Shown here in pieces: positions 61,309 to 64,000 of a DNA stretch of 64,000 nt. Under the pieces are notes generated by a model. The model saw only the letters and a program-made list of their open reading frames with translations, was not told the origin of the DNA and searched no databases. Position 1 is the first letter of the stretch; each line of letters starts with the position of its first letter. Position numbers and translations under genes: made by a program. The DNA comes from Synechococcus sp. KORDI-100 (GTDB lineage: Bacteria > Cyanobacteriota > Cyanobacteriia > PCC-6307 > Cyanobiaceae): assembly GCF_000737535.1 (NCBI RefSeq), contig NZ_CP006269.1, positions 930,001 to 994,000 on the forward strand, given 5' to 3'.

Positions 61309-63162
61309 GTGACCCTCATCTCCTCACCCTCGGTTGCCGGCGCTTACGCCGCTGGAAAGTCGGTTCATATCAGCGGAGCAGAGGCTCTGATGGATGCGCT
61401 GCGCCGGCATGGGGTCAACACGATTTTCGGCTACCCAGGCGGAGCCATCCTGCCAATTTACGACGCTCTCCACATTGCGGAAAGCCAGGGCTGGGTGAAG
61501 CACATCCTTGTCCGTCATGAGCAGGCCGGCACCCATGCCGCCGACGCCTACGCCCGTGCCACCGGCAAGGTGGGAGTCTGCTTCGGGACGTCTGGACCAG
61601 GCGCCACCAATCTCGTCACCGGGATCGCCACCGCTCAGATGGATTCGGTACCGATGGTGGTGATCACCGGTCAGGTTCCCCGTCCTGCCATCGGGACCGA
61701 TGCGTTCCAGGAAACAGACATCTTCGGCATCACCCTGCCGATCGTGAAGCATTCCTGGGTGGTGAGGGACCCGGCGGATCTCGGGATGATTGTTGCCCAG
61801 GCATTCCTGATCGCTGCTTCAGGTCGTCCCGGCCCCGTGCTGATCGATGTGCCCAAGGACGTGGGCCAGGAACTGTTCGATTACGTGCCTGTGGAGCCAG
61901 GGTCCGTGATCCCGCAGGGCTTCCGACAACCGGTTCCTCCGGATGATGTTGCGATCACAGCGGCACTCGACCTGATCGAGCAAGCCCACCGGCCGTTGTT
62001 GTACGTCGGTGGCGGAGCGATCTCCGCAGGCGCCCACGACAGCCTCAAGCTGTTGAGTGAGCGCTTCCAGTTGCCGGTCACCACAACCCTGATGGGCAAA
62101 GGTGCCTTCGATGAGAATGATCCTCTCTCGGTCGGCATGCTCGGCATGCACGGCACGGCCTATGCCAACTTCGCGGTGACGGAGTGTGATCTTCTGATCG
62201 CTGTCGGAGCTCGCTTCGATGATCGCGTCACAGGGAAGCTCGATACCTTTGCCCCCCGCGCCAGGATCATCCACTTCGAGATCGATCCGGCGGAAATCGG
62301 CAAAAACCGCCAAGCCGATGTCGCCGTGCTCGGTGACCTGCGCCTCAGCCTGGCCAGGATGGTTGAGCTGAGTCTGCAGCGAGCAGTCGAGACACGGACG
62401 TCGGCCTGGCTGCAGCGGATTGAGGCCTGGAAGCAGCGCTATCCGCTCACCATCCCACCCAAAGAGGGTGAGGTCTATCCCCAGGAGGTGTTGCTGGCAG
62501 TACGGGATCTCGCCCCTGATGCAATTGTCACCACTGATGTGGGGCAGCATCAGATGTGGGCTGCTCAGTACCTGCGCAACGGACCCCGTGGCTGGATCAG
62601 CAGCGCCGGTCTCGGCACGATGGGTTTTGGGATGCCGGCGGCGATGGGGGCCCAGGTGGCTTGCCCTGACCAGCAGGTTGTTTGCATTGCCGGTGATGCC
62701 AGCATCCTGATGAACATTCAGGAGCTGGGAACATTGGCGGCCTACGGGCTCCCGGTGAAAGTGGTGATCGTGAACAACCACTGGCAGGGCATGGTGCGTC
62801 AGTGGCAGGAGAGCTTCTACAACGAGCGCTATTCCGCCTCCGACATGCTGAATGGCATGCCTGATTTCATCGCGCTGGCCCGAGCTTTCGGCGTTGATGG
62901 CGTGAAGATCAGCTCCCGTGATGCCTTGCACCCTGATCTGGGGCGTGCTCTGTCAGCGCCTGGTCCCATGATCATTGATGTCCATGTGCGACGGGGTGAG
63001 AACTGTTATCCGATGGTTCCCCCTGGCAAGAGCAACGCTCAGATGGTTGGTCTGCCAGCCCATCCCGAGCTGGCCATGGACACGACGCGCAACTGTGCAG
63101 CCTGCGGGGCCATCACGGCTCACGAGCATCGCTTTTGTCCCCAGTGCGGCGCATCGCTGTGA
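61309..63162 (+). CDS. ilvB: Acetolactate synthase large subunit with zinc-ribbon tail
   Basis: A 617-aa ThDP enzyme from GTG 61309. The cofactor-site Glu (VRHEQAGTHAADAYARATG) is at about residue 70, the flavin/ThDP segments follow, and the ThDP-Mg motif GDASILMNIQELGT near 465 is intact. It forms acetolactate for valine/leucine and acetohydroxybutyrate for isoleucine. The last ~25 residues hold CAACGAITAHEHRFCPQCG, two CxxC pairs 11 residues apart, which is a zinc-ribbon knuckle not found in the core enzyme. Its job is unknown. The stop overlaps the next GTG start (GTGA). Confidence 0.95.
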   Translation: MTLISSPSVAGAYAAGKSVHISGAEALMDALRRHGVNTIFGYPGGAILPIYDALHIAESQGWVKHILVRHEQAGTHAADAYARATGKVGVCFGTSGPGATNLVTGIATAQMDSVPMVVITGQVPRPAIGTDAFQETDIFGITLPIVKHSWVVRDPADLGMIVAQAFLIAASGRPGPVLIDVPKDVGQELFDYVPVEPGSVIPQGFRQPVPPDDVAITAALDLIEQAHRPLLYVGGGAISAGAHDSLKLLSERFQLPVTTTLMGKGAFDENDPLSVGMLGMHGTAYANFAVTECDLLIAVGARFDDRVTGKLDTFAPRARIIHFEIDPAEIGKNRQADVAVLGDLRLSLARMVELSLQRAVETRTSAWLQRIEAWKQRYPLTIPPKEGEVYPQEVLLAVRDLAPDAIVTTDVGQHQMWAAQYLRNGPRGWISSAGLGTMGFGMPAAMGAQVACPDQQVVCIAGDASILMNIQELGTLAAYGLPVKVVIVNNHWQGMVRQWQESFYNERYSASDMLNGMPDFIALARAFGVDGVKISSRDALHPDLGRALSAPGPMIIDVHVRRGENCYPMVPPGKSNAQMVGLPAHPELAMDTTRNCAACGAITAHEHRFCPQCGASL

Positions 63163-63512
63163 TCCGTCAGCTTCTGCTCGCCCTGCTTGTTGTGCTGCTT
63201 GGGGCATCCCCGGTCTGCGCAGCCGAGGTGTTGCAGGTCCGAACGCCTTCACTCCTGCAGGTGGGGGATCACAACCGCACCTACACCGTGGCCTTGCCTT
63301 GCATTTCGGTCCCGGAGAACAGAAAGGCCGAAGCTGTGGATTGGCTCAGGCAGCAGCTGCCGCGCCGTCAACGCGTGAACCTCCGGCCTGTGGGGTCCAG
63401 TGATGGTCAGCTCCTCGCGAGGGTGATCCCGATCGGTTCCGACATTGATCTCAGCACCGGTTTAATTAGCGCCGGTCTTGCCTCCGACAGCTGTTCCGGG
63501 GAGATGGCCTGA
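63159..63512 (+). CDS. Exported small protein, nuclease-like (tentative function)
   Basis: A 117-aa protein from GTG 63159, overlapping the ilvB stop (GTGA). A Sec signal is clear (IRQLLLALLVVLLGASPVCAA), after which ~95 residues resemble a short thermonuclease-like beta-barrel (VLQVRTPSLLQVGDHNRTYTVAL). Catalytic Arg/Glu of true nucleases are not convincing. It acts in the periplasm or outside the cell. Confidence 0.6.
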   Translation: MIRQLLLALLVVLLGASPVCAAEVLQVRTPSLLQVGDHNRTYTVALPCISVPENRKAEAVDWLRQQLPRRQRVNLRPVGSSDGQLLARVIPIGSDIDLSTGLISAGLASDSCSGEMA

Positions 63513-63734
63513 GTGGCGGACAACCGGATTGCTAGGGGCATTGTTCTGGTGCCGTGTCTGCTGCTCGGGGGTGCGTTTCTTGCCACGGCAGCCTGGGGCC
63601 AGGGTCCTGCGGCAGATAATCGCTGGCTGGCGGTGGCCATCGGACTTGGTTTGTGTCTGGCGGGGGGGCTATCCCAACTGGGCTCCGAGGCTGATACTCA
63701 AAACCCATCCGACACTCCAAACTCAGACCAATGA
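63513..63734 (+). CDS. Small two-helix membrane protein
   Basis: A 73-aa protein from GTG 63513, immediately after the previous stop. It has two hydrophobic segments (GIVLVPCLLLGGAFLATAAW and WLAVAIGLGLCLAGGL) and a polar tail. It is probably co-translated with the exported protein. The function is unknown. Confidence 0.6.
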   Translation: MADNRIARGIVLVPCLLLGGAFLATAAWGQGPAADNRWLAVAIGLGLCLAGGLSQLGSEADTQNPSDTPNSDQ

Positions 63735-63748
63735 GCAAAGTGTGCTCA

Positions 63749-63754
63749 TATAAT
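63749..63754 (+). promoter_or_regulatory. TATAAT box (possible -10)
   Basis: A perfect TATAAT lies 15 bp after the last plus-strand gene, without a good -35. It could start a transcript that runs out of the window. Confidence 0.2.
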
Positions 63755-63885
63755 TGGGTTACCCCAGAATCGTCACGTTGAGACTGTTTTTACTTTGTTC
63801 GCAGGGTCTCTTTGGTCGCCTGTTTGTGTCGACCATGCTGTGATTTCGTGGACGCTTGGATTGTCTTAAATGCTCTTGAGTCGCA

Positions 63886-64000
63886 TCAAGCATGGTAAAC
63901 AAAGTCTGTTTGTATGTGGCCAGGTCCATCAGCAAGAGTACAGCTCATTTCATGCTTGATATCTGACGCGTAAGCCTTGTCAAGATATGCATCGTCTTGC
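63886..64000 (-). CDS. Possible 3' end of a minus-strand gene running out of the window
   Basis: On the minus strand the frame is open from the window edge for 37 codons to a TGA at 63888-63886. The residues near the end (HEMSCTLADGPGHIQTDF) look protein-like. With so short a piece the call is weak. The remaining 63735-63885 shows no gene. Confidence 0.25.
   Translation of the reverse strand, partial: QDDAYLDKAYASDIKHEMSCTLADGPGHIQTDFVYHA

Overview
The window looks like chromosomal DNA of a marine picocyanobacterium of the Synechococcus/Cyanobium type. The evidence is gene content and style: psb27 (photosystem II assembly), ferrochelatase with a C-terminal chlorophyll-binding-type tail, a PucC/BCH-type transporter, a cyAbrB regulator, a DUF3153 protein, a principal sigma factor with an Ala/Lys-rich N-terminus, a BmtA-type metallothionein, cobalamin genes (cobK, cobO) and compact, often overlapping genes of fairly high GC. 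No rRNA, tRNA, CRISPR array, prophage or insertion sequence was recognised.

Layout. 1-5.2 kb is a metal/phosphorus block: the 3' part of a PhoX-type phosphatase, an iron(III) ABC permease (futB), its ATPase (futC) and ferritin. 5.3-7.0 kb is a minus-strand operon: pterin carbinolamine dehydratase, a histidine-rich COG0523 GTPase and a 49-aa membrane protein. 7.07-9.35 kb is a MscS-type channel gene split by an apparent -1 frameshift. 9.4-16.2 kb is mostly housekeeping (YjbQ, DCC-family protein, M32 carboxypeptidase, inorganic pyrophosphatase, PhyH-like oxygenase, L,D-transpeptidase, hemC). 16.2-19.3 kb is gene-poor. It holds short tandem repeats, facing terminators, tiny ORFs, an M15-like peptidase, cyAbrB and a 54-aa metallothionein preceded by a Zur/Fur-like palindrome.

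19.36-26.01 kb is one giant AT-richer gene for a 2217-aa RTX protein. It carries three phage-tail-collar-like units inside RTX blocks and a near-identical 567-bp internal tandem duplication. From 26.2 kb on the genome is dense housekeeping: rpoD, priA, argB, ssb, cobK, cutA, a PfkB kinase, purA, psb27, proS, a second and divergent pyrophosphatase, ferredoxin, an Spx/ArsC-like protein, lepB, a dihydroorotase-like protein, a tandem histidine phosphatase, a CPBP protease, an FtsL-like protein with ftsI, a transaldolase with EF-hands, pucC-like, photolyase, a geranylgeranyl-reductase-family protein, frr-pyrH, cobO-methyltransferase-tyrosine recombinase, hemH and ilvB.

Themes. Metal handling recurs: iron import next to ferritin and next to PhoX (an iron-dependent family), a zinc-type His-rich GTPase, metallothionein and CutA. 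Tetrapyrrole synthesis recurs as hemC, hemH, cobK and cobO. The most unusual items are the RTX/tail-collar hybrid, the split MscS gene, the pyrophosphatase paralog missing a catalytic Asp, the zinc-ribbon tail on IlvB, EF-hands on transaldolase, and the repeat- and small-ORF-rich 16.2-19.3 kb segment. All functional calls rest on motif recognition by eye; no database search was run.
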